A DNA stretch of 64,000 bases from Sulfitobacter litoralis (GTDB lineage Bacteria > Pseudomonadota > Alphaproteobacteria > Rhodobacterales > Rhodobacteraceae): assembly GCF_900103185.1 (NCBI RefSeq), contig NZ_FNJD01000017.1, positions 1 through 64,000 on the forward strand. Direction: 5' to 3'. Below the pieces are notes generated by a model that was given only the letters and a program-made list of their open reading frames with translations, was not told the DNA's origin and did no database searches. Both the position numbers and the translations under genes were made by a program. Numbering within the stretch: the first letter of the stretch is position 1; each line of letters starts with the position of its first letter. This document shows positions 40,397 to 49,034 of this stretch, in pieces.

Positions 40397-41353
40397 TCAT
40401 TTGGGATGCCTCAGCCTTGGGTTGGCAAGGATCGACACGATGTCCGCAACAAGGTTGAGCCCGATATAGACCGCGGCAAAGATCAAGCCGCAGGCCTGTA
40501 CCACGGGCACATCACGTTTGCTGACGTGATCCACCAGATACTGCCCCATGCCGGGATAGGCAAAGACGACCTCTACCACGACGACACCGACCACCAGATA
40601 GGCGAGGTTCAGCATCACCACGTTGACGATCGGGGCGATGGCGTTGGGGAAGGCGTGTTTGCGGATGATCTTGAGCATGCCCAAGCCCTTGAGCTCGGCT
40701 GTTTCGATATAGGGCGATTGCATCACGTTCAGGATCGCAGCCCGCGTCATGCGCATCATATGCGCCAGCACAACCAGCGTCAGCACCATCACCGGAATGG
40801 CAATCGCGTTCAGCTTGGCCCCAAGGGACATGCTGTCGTTGATGATCGCCACAGACGGGAACAGACGCCATTTGATCGCCACCCAGTAAATCAGCACATA
40901 GCCGATCATGAATTCGGGGATAGAGATCGTCGTTAGCGTAATCGCCGAAATCAGTTTGTCCGGCCAGCGGTCTTTATAGCGCACGGCCAACAGGCCCAGA
41001 AAGATCGCCAGTGGTACAGAGATGGCAGCGGCCCAGAAGGCGAGGAACAGGGTGTTTTTCAGACGCCCGCCAAGGCTTTCGGCTATGTCGCGGCCATTGG
41101 TCAGCGCGGTGCCCAAGTCCCCCTGAAGCACGCCGCCCAGCCAGGCGAAATAGCGGGTCATGGCAGGATCGTTGAGGCCAAGCTCGCGGCGCATGTTTGC
41201 TAAGGCTTCGGGCGTGGCCGATTGACCTAATATGGATTGTGCCACGTCGCCGGGCAAAATCGAGGTACCTACGAAGATCAGGATCGACGCGGCAAAGAGG
41301 AGAAGAAGGCCCAACGCTAAGCGTTGGGCGATCAGTTTGACGATGGGATGCAT
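40397..41353 (-). CDS. ABC importer permease, DppB/OppB type
   Basis: A 318-residue inner-membrane permease. It starts IAQRLALGLLLLFAASILIFV, has the DppB N-terminal region with GDLGTALTNGRDIAE, and an EAA loop YIETAELKGLGMLKIIRKHAFPNA. It forms the channel with the DppC-type permease. Its start lies 14 bases after the binding-protein stop. Confidence 0.92.
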   Translation of the reverse strand: MHPIVKLIAQRLALGLLLLFAASILIFVGTSILPGDVAQSILGQSATPEALANMRRELGLNDPAMTRYFAWLGGVLQGDLGTALTNGRDIAESLGGRLKNTLFLAFWAAAISVPLAIFLGLLAVRYKDRWPDKLISAITLTTISIPEFMIGYVLIYWVAIKWRLFPSVAIINDSMSLGAKLNAIAIPVMVLTLVVLAHMMRMTRAAILNVMQSPYIETAELKGLGMLKIIRKHAFPNAIAPIVNVVMLNLAYLVVGVVVVEVVFAYPGMGQYLVDHVSKRDVPVVQACGLIFAAVYIGLNLVADIVSILANPRLRHPK

Positions 41354-41367
41354 AAGCTGGGTCTACC

Positions 41368-42972
41368 TTATGCGTCTTTGACCCAGCATTTGATTCCGGC
41401 TTTGTTGTTGGACATCTCGGCGTTGGGATCCACGACCCAGCCACCGACATTGTTGGCAACGCCATCCACAAAGTCGTTGAACATCGGCAGGATCAACCCG
41501 CCTTCGTCGCGGACCATCTGACCCATCTTGGAGTAGATTTCCTTGCGTTTGGCTTCATCCAACTCGGCGCGTGCCGACAGCAACATCTCGTCAAATTCGG
41601 GACGCTTCCAGCGTGTGTCGTTCCAGTCTGCTGTCGACAGATAGGCGGTCGAATACATCTGGTCCTGTACCGGACGGCCACCCCAGTAAGAGGCACAGAA
41701 CGGCTGTTTGTTCCAGACTTCGGACCAGTAGCCATCGTTTGGCTCGCGCTTGATTTCCAGCGGGATACCGGCGGCTTTGGCGGATTCCTGAAACAGGGAC
41801 GCCGCATCGACCGCACCGGGGAAGGCACCGTCTGAAACGCGCAGGATGATCGGGCTGCCGTCATGACCAGAGGCTGCGTAATGCTCTTTCGCCTTCTCGA
41901 CGGAGTATTCACGCTGCGGGATGGTGTCGTCGAACAGCGGATAGGACGCGTTGATCGGCATGTCGTTCCCGACGGTGCCATAGCCGCGCAGGATCTTGTC
42001 GACCAGTTCTTCGCGGTTGATCGCATATTTCAGCGCCAGACGCAGGTCGTTGTTGTCAAAGGGGGCGGTGTCGATGTGCGCGATGAACACATAGTGACCA
42101 CGACCGGCGACGGATTTCACCGACAGGTTCGGGGCACGGTCCAGCAGCGCGGCAACCTTGGGATCGACGCGGTTGATCATGTTGACCTGACCCGACTGCA
42201 ATGCCGCCGTACGAGCGGTCGCATCGTTGAGCACCAACACTTCGTTGTAATCGGTATGGCCGCGGTTTTCGGCATCCCAGTAGTTTTCGTTGCGGGTAAA
42301 GCCGTGGCGCACGCCGGGTTCGTCGACCTCAAGTGTATAAGGGCCGGTGCCGATGCCCGCGCCGGGGTTATCCATGCCGCCATCGGGCTGGATCATCAGG
42401 TGGTAGTCGGCCAGCAGATAGGGAAGGTCAGCATTACCGACGCCCAGTTCAACGATAAAGTTGTCGCCGTCGACCTTCATGTTCTCGATGCCGCGCATGA
42501 TGCCCAAGGCACCGGACTGGCTGTCTTCGTTCGAATGGCGCTGCATGGTTTTCAGCACGTCTTCGGGGGTCATGTCCTTGCCGTTGTGGAACTGGACGCC
42601 CTTGCGGATCTTGAACGCCCAGGTTTTCGCATCGGCAGAGGCCTCATAGCTTTCGGCCATGCGGTTTTCGATTTTACCGTTCGGATCGACCTCGACGAGG
42701 CTTTCGTAAAGGTGGCGCAGGTTGTTCAGCGGGACTTCGGAAGCGGTTAGCGCCGGATCGAGCGTGTTGGTCGATTCGCCGCCCGACGACCCGATCTTGA
42801 GCGTGCCGCCGCGAATCGGTGCTTCGTGGGCCGCAGCTTGTGCATTATTCGCCAACATCGAATTTGCGACGGCGGCTGTCACGCCCAAAGCAGCGGCGCG
42901 GCCAACGAATTCACGGCGTGTCATCGTGCCCTTAGCCACTTGGCCGGTCATATGTTTCAGTTGATCATCCAT
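41368..42972 (-). CDS. Family 5 extracellular solute-binding protein with twin-arginine signal
   Basis: A 534-residue periplasmic binding protein of the DppA/OppA type. It has a twin-arginine signal (TRREFVGRAAALGVTAA, R19-R20), and the mature part begins near EAPIRGGTLKIG. Core segments LYESLVEVDPNGKI and IRKGVQFHNGKDMTPEDV are diagnostic of the family. The ligand could be a peptide, opine, nickel or other small molecule. The ATG at 42972 follows CAGGGAG; the frame is open ten codons further. Confidence 0.92.
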   Translation of the reverse strand: MDDQLKHMTGQVAKGTMTRREFVGRAAALGVTAAVANSMLANNAQAAAHEAPIRGGTLKIGSSGGESTNTLDPALTASEVPLNNLRHLYESLVEVDPNGKIENRMAESYEASADAKTWAFKIRKGVQFHNGKDMTPEDVLKTMQRHSNEDSQSGALGIMRGIENMKVDGDNFIVELGVGNADLPYLLADYHLMIQPDGGMDNPGAGIGTGPYTLEVDEPGVRHGFTRNENYWDAENRGHTDYNEVLVLNDATARTAALQSGQVNMINRVDPKVAALLDRAPNLSVKSVAGRGHYVFIAHIDTAPFDNNDLRLALKYAINREELVDKILRGYGTVGNDMPINASYPLFDDTIPQREYSVEKAKEHYAASGHDGSPIILRVSDGAFPGAVDAASLFQESAKAAGIPLEIKREPNDGYWSEVWNKQPFCASYWGGRPVQDQMYSTAYLSTADWNDTRWKRPEFDEMLLSARAELDEAKRKEIYSKMGQMVRDEGGLILPMFNDFVDGVANNVGGWVVDPNAEMSNNKAGIKCWVKDA

Positions 42973-43104
42973 GATGAGAACTCCCTGTTTTTGGTGATAC
43001 ATCCGCGCATTTTCACGCAGGTTTTTTTATTGATTGGTGGCACAACGTTAAGCATTTCAGCCCGTGTCGCAAGCAGTAATAATGACGCCTATGTGACGAG
43101 TTTG

Positions 43105-45099
43105 TTATATAAAGTGTCGCTTAATGTCTTCCGTCACGTCGCGTTCATATATCAATTTGTCGTTTTCGTACGCCTCTAGTCGGGCAGATAGGTGAAAGTG
43201 GGTGGCGTCCGACCACATCTGCGACCGAGTTTCGGTACGCAGAAGGATACCGTCACGCTCCAGCTCTTCGGTCCAGTGACAGCTGCCTTTGGCCGAGAGC
43301 GGGTCGTCTGGATGGATGGTCCATGTTTCGCGTGCAATAGACCCTGCGATCAGCCCGTGATCGGCATCACGTAGCTTGCCGAAATCATCCTCGATGATCA
43401 GTGAGATATTGCCGGTGACGCGATCGATCTCTTGTCGGCGGATATGGTTTTCAGGGCGCAGTGTCTCTGTCTCCCACGGGGCGGCAGAGGTGGGCGGGGC
43501 AAAGCTGTATTCGTCGCCGCCATTGGTAGGGCGCTGCGGCAGGTCGATATGGCCCGACGACAGCGTCACCTCGGCGGCCTCTGGCGCGGGCCAAAGCAGG
43601 GGCCAGTAGGCGGTCGAAATTGACACCCGCAGCCGGTGCCCTTTGGGAATACGGTAGGCGATGTGATCCAGATCAAGTGTGATATCTGTGGCGGCACCTG
43701 GTGTCATTGCCTTCGGATGCTCGGCGCTGTCACGATGGCTGAGGTTCAGGACGCCGTAAGTGATCCGCGCCGATGCGCCGTCGGGATGGATATGGTTCAG
43801 CCGCACGGCGATCTGCCCCTGCGGTTTGTCGCACGCCAGACGTAAATGCAGGCGTGGCGCGCCAACGGTATCCATCTGTTGATCCAGTGGCCCGCTGTCA
43901 AAGCAGACCGAAAGCGCATCATCTTGCCGCTGGTCGCCGGGCATCTCGGGTCCAAGCCAGATCGCGCAGTATTCGCCGCTATCCGCACCGCAATGGGCGG
44001 GGGAGGCGATGCTTTGGTTCAGTGGGGCCGGTGTGTCATGCAGCCCGTCGTTGGTCAGGTGCAGCGTTTCAATCGGCAAGTGCGAGGTCGCGCCCGTGGC
44101 TTGCGCGATCCAGCGGCCAGGGCGCGCGTGTGTCCATGTCGCGGGGCGCATGCCGTCCATCAGATACGCGCGGTAATCGGGGTCGTCTTCAACGCCGGTG
44201 TCGATGTCCTTGAGCCATCGATCCCACCAGCGCAGGGCCTCTTGCAGAAAGCCGATGCGCGGTTCGGGGATGGCGAAATGCGGGTATTTATGCACCCAAG
44301 GGCCGACAATCCCTTTGGCATCGGGCAGGGCTTCGACCAACTGGGGCACAGCGTTTTTGTAGGAATCGCCCCAACCGCCGACCGCCAGCACCTTGGCTTT
44401 GATTGCGCTGTAGTCCTCGATTACCGATCCTTGCTTCCAATAGGCGTCGCGCGATTGGTGGCGCAGCCAAAGCGCCGGTAGAAACGGTTCTGCCTCCAGT
44501 CGTCCCAGCCACATCTCGCGCCAGTCGGGGCGCAGGGCGGGGTCGGGCGCACGGCTTGAATACGCCCACATCGTCGCCCCCCAACCGAGGTTCTCGTTCA
44601 ACAGGCACCCGCCTTTGTAGTGGATGTCATCGGCAAAGCGGTCGACGGTCGAGCATAGTGTGATCACTGCTTTCAGCGCGTCTGGCGCATGGGCCGCGAC
44701 CTGTAGCCCGTTAAAGCCGCCCCAGCTGATGCCCATCATGCCAACGGTACCGCTGCACCACGGCTGTGCGGCAAGCCAGTCGATCACCTCTAGGCAGTCG
44801 GCCTGTTCTTGCGGGGTGTATTCGTCTTCCATCACGCCGTAGCTGTCGCCGTTGCCGCGCATGTCGACCCGCACGCAAGCATAGCCCCGTTCGGCAAACC
44901 ACGGGTGCGTCAGCGCATCACGGGCCGTCGTCCCGTCGCGTTTGCGGTACGGCAGGTATTCAAGGATAACGGGAACAGGCGCGCCATCTGAATTTTCAGG
45001 CCGCCAGATCCGTGCAGAAAGCCGGCATCCGTCCGAGAGGGTAATCCCCATATCCGGGTCTTCGATCAGCGGCAGCGGGATGTTTTGAGAGATGTTCAT
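43105..45099 (-). CDS. CocE/NonD-family serine hydrolase
   Basis: A 664-residue alpha/beta hydrolase with the X-Pro dipeptidyl-peptidase-like C-terminal beta domain (from about 330). The nucleophile is Ser125 in MMGISWGGFNG, and YACVRVDMRGNGDSYG precedes it. Relatives cleave cocaine ester, glutaryl-7-aminocephalosporanic acid, alpha-amino-acid esters or Xaa-Pro peptides. No signal peptide is visible. It is the first gene of the importer operon, 132 bases before the binding-protein gene, so it probably hydrolyses the imported compound in the cytoplasm. Confidence 0.85.
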   Translation of the reverse strand: MNISQNIPLPLIEDPDMGITLSDGCRLSARIWRPENSDGAPVPVILEYLPYRKRDGTTARDALTHPWFAERGYACVRVDMRGNGDSYGVMEDEYTPQEQADCLEVIDWLAAQPWCSGTVGMMGISWGGFNGLQVAAHAPDALKAVITLCSTVDRFADDIHYKGGCLLNENLGWGATMWAYSSRAPDPALRPDWREMWLGRLEAEPFLPALWLRHQSRDAYWKQGSVIEDYSAIKAKVLAVGGWGDSYKNAVPQLVEALPDAKGIVGPWVHKYPHFAIPEPRIGFLQEALRWWDRWLKDIDTGVEDDPDYRAYLMDGMRPATWTHARPGRWIAQATGATSHLPIETLHLTNDGLHDTPAPLNQSIASPAHCGADSGEYCAIWLGPEMPGDQRQDDALSVCFDSGPLDQQMDTVGAPRLHLRLACDKPQGQIAVRLNHIHPDGASARITYGVLNLSHRDSAEHPKAMTPGAATDITLDLDHIAYRIPKGHRLRVSISTAYWPLLWPAPEAAEVTLSSGHIDLPQRPTNGGDEYSFAPPTSAAPWETETLRPENHIRRQEIDRVTGNISLIIEDDFGKLRDADHGLIAGSIARETWTIHPDDPLSAKGSCHWTEELERDGILLRTETRSQMWSDATHFHLSARLEAYENDKLIYERDVTEDIKRHFI

Positions 45100-45463
45100 C
45101 TCCCGAAGGTTGCGAGGAAACCTATTTTTGTCAACAATTTAGGCGGGGGAAAGGGGTCGCGCGTGGGAGGTTTTTCCTGAATAAATTGAAATGGTTAATT
45201 CTGAAGTGCGTTAACCTTTATTAGCGCCTACCCGTTCTAATGGAAACTGTGGCAGCGATGCACCGTGGAAATAAGGCAATAATGTGGCGTGTCAGTTTAA
45301 ACTTGGCTTTTATGTGTTTTGGCGGCTATCTTCTGCCACAATAATAGCGTCGATTTAAAGACGAACATATTCAGGCGGCTGCACGATGCGATCAACGCGT
45401 TGGCGGTCATAAAATTTTCTCAGGTGTCGCGCGTAGAATGCGTACCGAGGTGGAGCAGATATT
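45100..45463. other. AT-rich divergent control region upstream of the adhesin gene
   Basis: This 364-base region separates the CocE and adhesin genes and is much richer in A+T than its neighbours. No open frame or RNA gene is supported in it. It holds an inverted repeat at 45193-45216 and several AT-rich blocks (45290-45370) that could carry promoters. Confidence 0.5.
45193..45216. promoter_or_regulatory. Dyad GGTTAA-N12-TTAACC upstream of the adhesin gene
   Basis: A perfect six-base inverted repeat with a 12-base spacer lies about 250 bases before the adhesin start. TTAACC resembles a CtrA half-site, but the spacing is not the TTAA-N7-TTAA of a full CtrA box. It is only a candidate operator. 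Confidence 0.3.
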
Positions 45464-48400
45464 ATGAAGACGATAGATTTCGTCGTTCGCGATCAAGCGG
45501 GCGCATTGCAACGTGGCACGGTTGCGGAAAACGCAAACTTCCACGTCATTCAGGCTACATCAGGTCAGGAAATATCGCTGAACCTGCGTCAGACCGATTT
45601 CCAGTCGCATCAGCGCTCGGGCGACAATCTTGTGCTCACGCTCAATGACGGGTCGGTCATCACCATCGAGAATTACTTTAACGACACCGGTGTCGCGAAC
45701 CGTTTGTTTATTTCGGCGGATGGCTATCTGAACGAAGTCGCCTTTGTCGAGGGCGAGGGTGGCGGTCTGTATGCCCAGTACGGCCCGACCGAACAATGGG
45801 GCAAATGGAGCCCTTCTGACGATCTGATCTATCTGGGTCGCAGCGATGTGGCATCAGTGCCGGGCGGCGTAGAGCCGGGCGATGACGAAGTATCCATGCT
45901 CGCAGCCCCCTTGTTGGGCGGCGTTGTCGGCGGCGGTGGTGCTGCAGCAGCAGCCGGTGCGGCAGTTGTGGGTGGCGCGGCGGTCATCGGCGGCGGTGGC
46001 GGTGGCGGTGGCGGCGGTTCCTCTGCGGCGGCACCCTTTGTGAACGATGCGGAAACCACCGGTACCGTGGGCGGTGACGATGCGGTTGAACAGATTATCG
46101 TCACGGGCGGCGGCGAACCGGGCTCTGACGTTGTCGTCACGATCGGCGACAAGGACGTCACAACGATCATTGGCGAAGACGGCACATTCGAAGCGGTGTT
46201 CGAGGGCGACAACTTCCCCGAAGACGGTGATCATGAGGCCGAGGTGGTCGTTACAACCGACGGAACCGAGGCAGTGCTGGACGGTCCGACGTTCATTATC
46301 GACACCACAGCGCCCACGGTCACGTTGTCCCAAGGTACGCAAAGCGTCGGCGACTTCTTTAACGGTGAAGCTTTCGCTGATGGCGTTACTTTGGCCGGCA
46401 ACGGCGAGGCGGGCGCATCTGTCGATGTGACAATCGCCGGCATCACGCGCAGCACCACCGTGGCCGAAGACGGTACATGGTCCGTCACCTTTGAAACCGG
46501 CACATTGCAGGGCGGCGAATACGAATCCGACGTGCTGATTTCGACATCCGATCAATATGGCAACACCTCGACCAGCACTGAAACGCTGGTGGTGGATACT
46601 GTTGCGCCGACGGTCGCTGTCACATCCGGCACGCAATCCGTGGGCGACAGTTTTAACGCGGCTTCCTTTGCGGGGGGCGTCACGCTGAACGGCACCGGCG
46701 AACCCGGCTCGACCGTGCAGCTGACCATCGGGGGCATCACCCGCAACGCGACCGTGGGAGACAATGGCGCATGGTCCGCGACATGGCAGGCCGGCACTTT
46801 GCCCGCAGGTGAATACATCAGCGATGTGACCATCGTAACGACCGATGCTTTTGGAAATAGCTCTACTTCGACCGAGCAGCTGGTGGTGGATACCGTCTCC
46901 GAGGTCGCGATTGCGGCGGATGCGGTCGAAGTCGACGGCGTCATCAACGCGGCAGAGCGCGGCGACGGCGTGACGCTGACCGGCACATCGCAGCCGGGTT
47001 CGACCGTTCAGGTCAGCTTTGGCGGCGCGACACGCGATGCGGTGGTTGATGCAAACGGCAACTGGTCCGCTGATTTCGCGGCCACTGACATTCCAACCGG
47101 CGAGACAACAGCGACTGTCACGGCTGTGGCAACCGATACGGCGGGCAACACCGCGACCGCAACCAGCCAGGTCGAGATCGACACACTGGTGAATAATCTG
47201 GCCTTCACCGGTCAGACCGGCGGCAACGACGGCGTGATTAACGCGACAGAGGCAGCGCAGGGCATCGTCATGACCGGCACGGTCGAGCCCGGCTCGTCTG
47301 TTATGGTCCAGCTTGGTCAGATCTCGCGCGCGGCGACGGTTGCGGCAGATGGCACATGGACAGTCAGCTTTGCCCCCAGCGATATTCCTGCAGGCACCTA
47401 CACCAGCACAATGACCGCCACCGCGACAGACGCAGCGGGCAACGTGGATAGCGTGTCGCAAACAGTCACTGTTGATACCGAAGCCGGATCGCTCACCATC
47501 AGCCCGCTGCCGGTTGAAGGCGATGATGTGGTTAACGCTGCCGAAGCAAGCGACGGTGTGGCCATTTCCGGTACCGCAGACGCGGGCGCGGTCGTACAGG
47601 TCACGCTGGCCGGTGTAACACATACGGTTGTGGCGAATGGCAGCGGCCAGTGGACAGCATATTACGCCGCCGGCGAAGTTGCCCAAGGCGTCTATACCGC
47701 CGACATCAGCGCGACCACGACCGACGCCGCAGGTAACAGCCGCAGCGCCTCTGACAGCGTGCGCGTGGATACCCGCGTCGACAACCTGTCGCTGAACACG
47801 GTCGAAGGCGATGACATCATCAGCGGAGCAGAGCGTCTGGAAAATGGCGGCGTGCTGGTCACTGGTACCTCTGAAATCGGGTCGTCCATCATTGTGACGC
47901 TTGACGGCGCGTCGGTTAATGGGGCTGTGGATGCCAATGGCAACTGGTCCGTGACCTTTGCGCCGGGGCAGGTGTCCCAAGGCACGATCAACACCACCGT
48001 ATCTGTCAAGGCGACCGATGCAGCGGGCAACACCGCCACGGCAAGCCACGGCGTGCTGATCGACACGGTCGTTGACCCGCTCGAGATAGCGCAAGCAGGC
48101 GGGAATGACGGTGTGGTCAGCTCCCGCGAAGCGCAAACCGGCATTGATCTAAACGGTCAGGTTGAAGCCGGATCAAGCGTTGTGGTCAACTTTGACGGTA
48201 CCAACTACACCGCTTTCGTAGATGGCGCGGGCAACTGGTCGGTGACGATCCCGCCCTCCGAAATCCGCGAAGGCACCTATGATGCCAATATCTCGGTCAC
48301 GGCGACGGACCGTGTCGGCAACATCGCTTCGATCACCGACACACTGGCGATTGACACCTATGCCCCCGAAGGCCCCGTCATCGCATCTTATACCCGCGAC

Positions 48401-48928
48401 GGCGACGGCATCCGAGGTATCTCGACCGAGATCAGCCCCGATACGTTGGACGTGCATCAAGTGCATGCAGACCGCTCCATCTCGGAAGTGGAGTCGACCA
48501 GCTTTGACATTGACCCCATCGGCGAGCGGAACTTTCAGTTCAACAGCAATGTACCGGACGGGTCCGACCTGATCGTGACGGCAACGGATGCGGCGGGAAA
48601 CTTCTCGGGCACATATCTGGCGCTGGATGACGAGGCGGCAAATACGCAGCTTAATCTGACCAACCCGAACCTGGGCAACTACAACATCGAAACCGTTGAT
48701 CTGCAATTCGCCGAAGAGGCGCAGCTGACCATCACTGAAACCGCGTTGGTCAACCTGTCGAGCAACACAAACGAGTTGATCATCGACGGGCATAACGACG
48801 ACACCGTGACGATCACCGGTGCGCAACGTGGAGGGTCCGAGGTACGTGGCAATCAGACCTATGACATCTACACCTTGGGTGACGAAGCCACGCTGTTGAT
48901 CGACAACGACATCAACGTCATCGTCTAA
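45464..48928 (+). CDS. Large surface adhesin, BapA-like N-terminus with eight Ig-like repeats, type I secreted
   Basis: A 1154-residue protein. The N-terminal 120 residues (MKTIDFVVRDQAGALQRGTV...) match the BapA-prefix type, followed by an Ala/Gly-rich hydrophobic stretch (about 150-190) with ten consecutive glycines (176-185). Eight Ig-like repeats of about 97 residues follow, each with GxWxxxF and ending in a (V/I)DT step. The C-terminal 90 residues have NELIIDGHNDDTVTI and YDIYTLGDEATLLIDNDINV, which resembles the end module of LapA/BapA-type proteins. No signal peptide is present. The next three genes encode a complete type I secretion machine. No clear GGxGxDxUx arrays are seen. Confidence 0.85.
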   Translation: MKTIDFVVRDQAGALQRGTVAENANFHVIQATSGQEISLNLRQTDFQSHQRSGDNLVLTLNDGSVITIENYFNDTGVANRLFISADGYLNEVAFVEGEGGGLYAQYGPTEQWGKWSPSDDLIYLGRSDVASVPGGVEPGDDEVSMLAAPLLGGVVGGGGAAAAAGAAVVGGAAVIGGGGGGGGGGSSAAAPFVNDAETTGTVGGDDAVEQIIVTGGGEPGSDVVVTIGDKDVTTIIGEDGTFEAVFEGDNFPEDGDHEAEVVVTTDGTEAVLDGPTFIIDTTAPTVTLSQGTQSVGDFFNGEAFADGVTLAGNGEAGASVDVTIAGITRSTTVAEDGTWSVTFETGTLQGGEYESDVLISTSDQYGNTSTSTETLVVDTVAPTVAVTSGTQSVGDSFNAASFAGGVTLNGTGEPGSTVQLTIGGITRNATVGDNGAWSATWQAGTLPAGEYISDVTIVTTDAFGNSSTSTEQLVVDTVSEVAIAADAVEVDGVINAAERGDGVTLTGTSQPGSTVQVSFGGATRDAVVDANGNWSADFAATDIPTGETTATVTAVATDTAGNTATATSQVEIDTLVNNLAFTGQTGGNDGVINATEAAQGIVMTGTVEPGSSVMVQLGQISRAATVAADGTWTVSFAPSDIPAGTYTSTMTATATDAAGNVDSVSQTVTVDTEAGSLTISPLPVEGDDVVNAAEASDGVAISGTADAGAVVQVTLAGVTHTVVANGSGQWTAYYAAGEVAQGVYTADISATTTDAAGNSRSASDSVRVDTRVDNLSLNTVEGDDIISGAERLENGGVLVTGTSEIGSSIIVTLDGASVNGAVDANGNWSVTFAPGQVSQGTINTTVSVKATDAAGNTATASHGVLIDTVVDPLEIAQAGGNDGVVSSREAQTGIDLNGQVEAGSSVVVNFDGTNYTAFVDGAGNWSVTIPPSEIREGTYDANISVTATDRVGNIASITDTLAIDTYAPEGPVIASYTRDGDGIRGISTEISPDTLDVHQVHADRSISEVESTSFDIDPIGERNFQFNSNVPDGSDLIVTATDAAGNFSGTYLALDDEAANTQLNLTNPNLGNYNIETVDLQFAEEAQLTITETALVNLSSNTNELIIDGHNDDTVTITGAQRGGSEVRGNQTYDIYTLGDEATLLIDNDINVIV
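46046..48366 (+). repeat. Eight tandem Ig-like coding repeats
   Basis: Eight units of about 290 bases encode Ig-like domains. Units 2 and 3 share SVGDxFN at the start and TEQ/TETLVVDTV at the end. Units 4-8 share DGVINAAE-type starts. The units are similar at protein level but diverged at DNA level, which argues against recent duplication. Confidence 0.75.
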
Positions 48929-48936
48929 CGACTGCA

Positions 48937-48963
48937 CCGCGCCCTCTGTCCAAGGGGGCGCGG
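48937..48963 (+). other. Strong hairpin without T run between adhesin and secretion genes
   Basis: CCGCGCCC (48937-48944) pairs with GGGCGCGG (48956-48963), extended inwards by two more pairs. GTGGCAC follows rather than a T run. It may stabilise the adhesin mRNA or reduce read-through into the secretion genes. Confidence 0.5.
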
Positions 48964-49034
48964 GTGGCACACGCAGGCGGCAACGACCGCAAGCGTTTTC
49001 AAAATAAAAAAACCGGCACGCTAAGGGCAGGCTA

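Noticed and set aside
45193-45216. Full CtrA box upstream of the adhesin
   Set aside because: The two TTAA blocks are 12 bases apart rather than seven, so it is kept only as a generic dyad.
45854-48136. A 760-codon open frame antisense to the adhesin gene
   Set aside because: It mirrors the repetitive GC-rich adhesin coding sequence, has Arg/Gly/His-rich composition unlike a protein, and the sense frame has clear domains.
46046-48366. CRISPR or other DNA-level repeat array
   Set aside because: The repeats are about 290 bases, coding, in frame and diverged; they encode Ig-like domains.
48600-48928. RTX calcium-binding nonapeptides at the adhesin C-terminus
   Set aside because: Only one degenerate DGHNDD-like segment is present; no GGxGxDxUx array.
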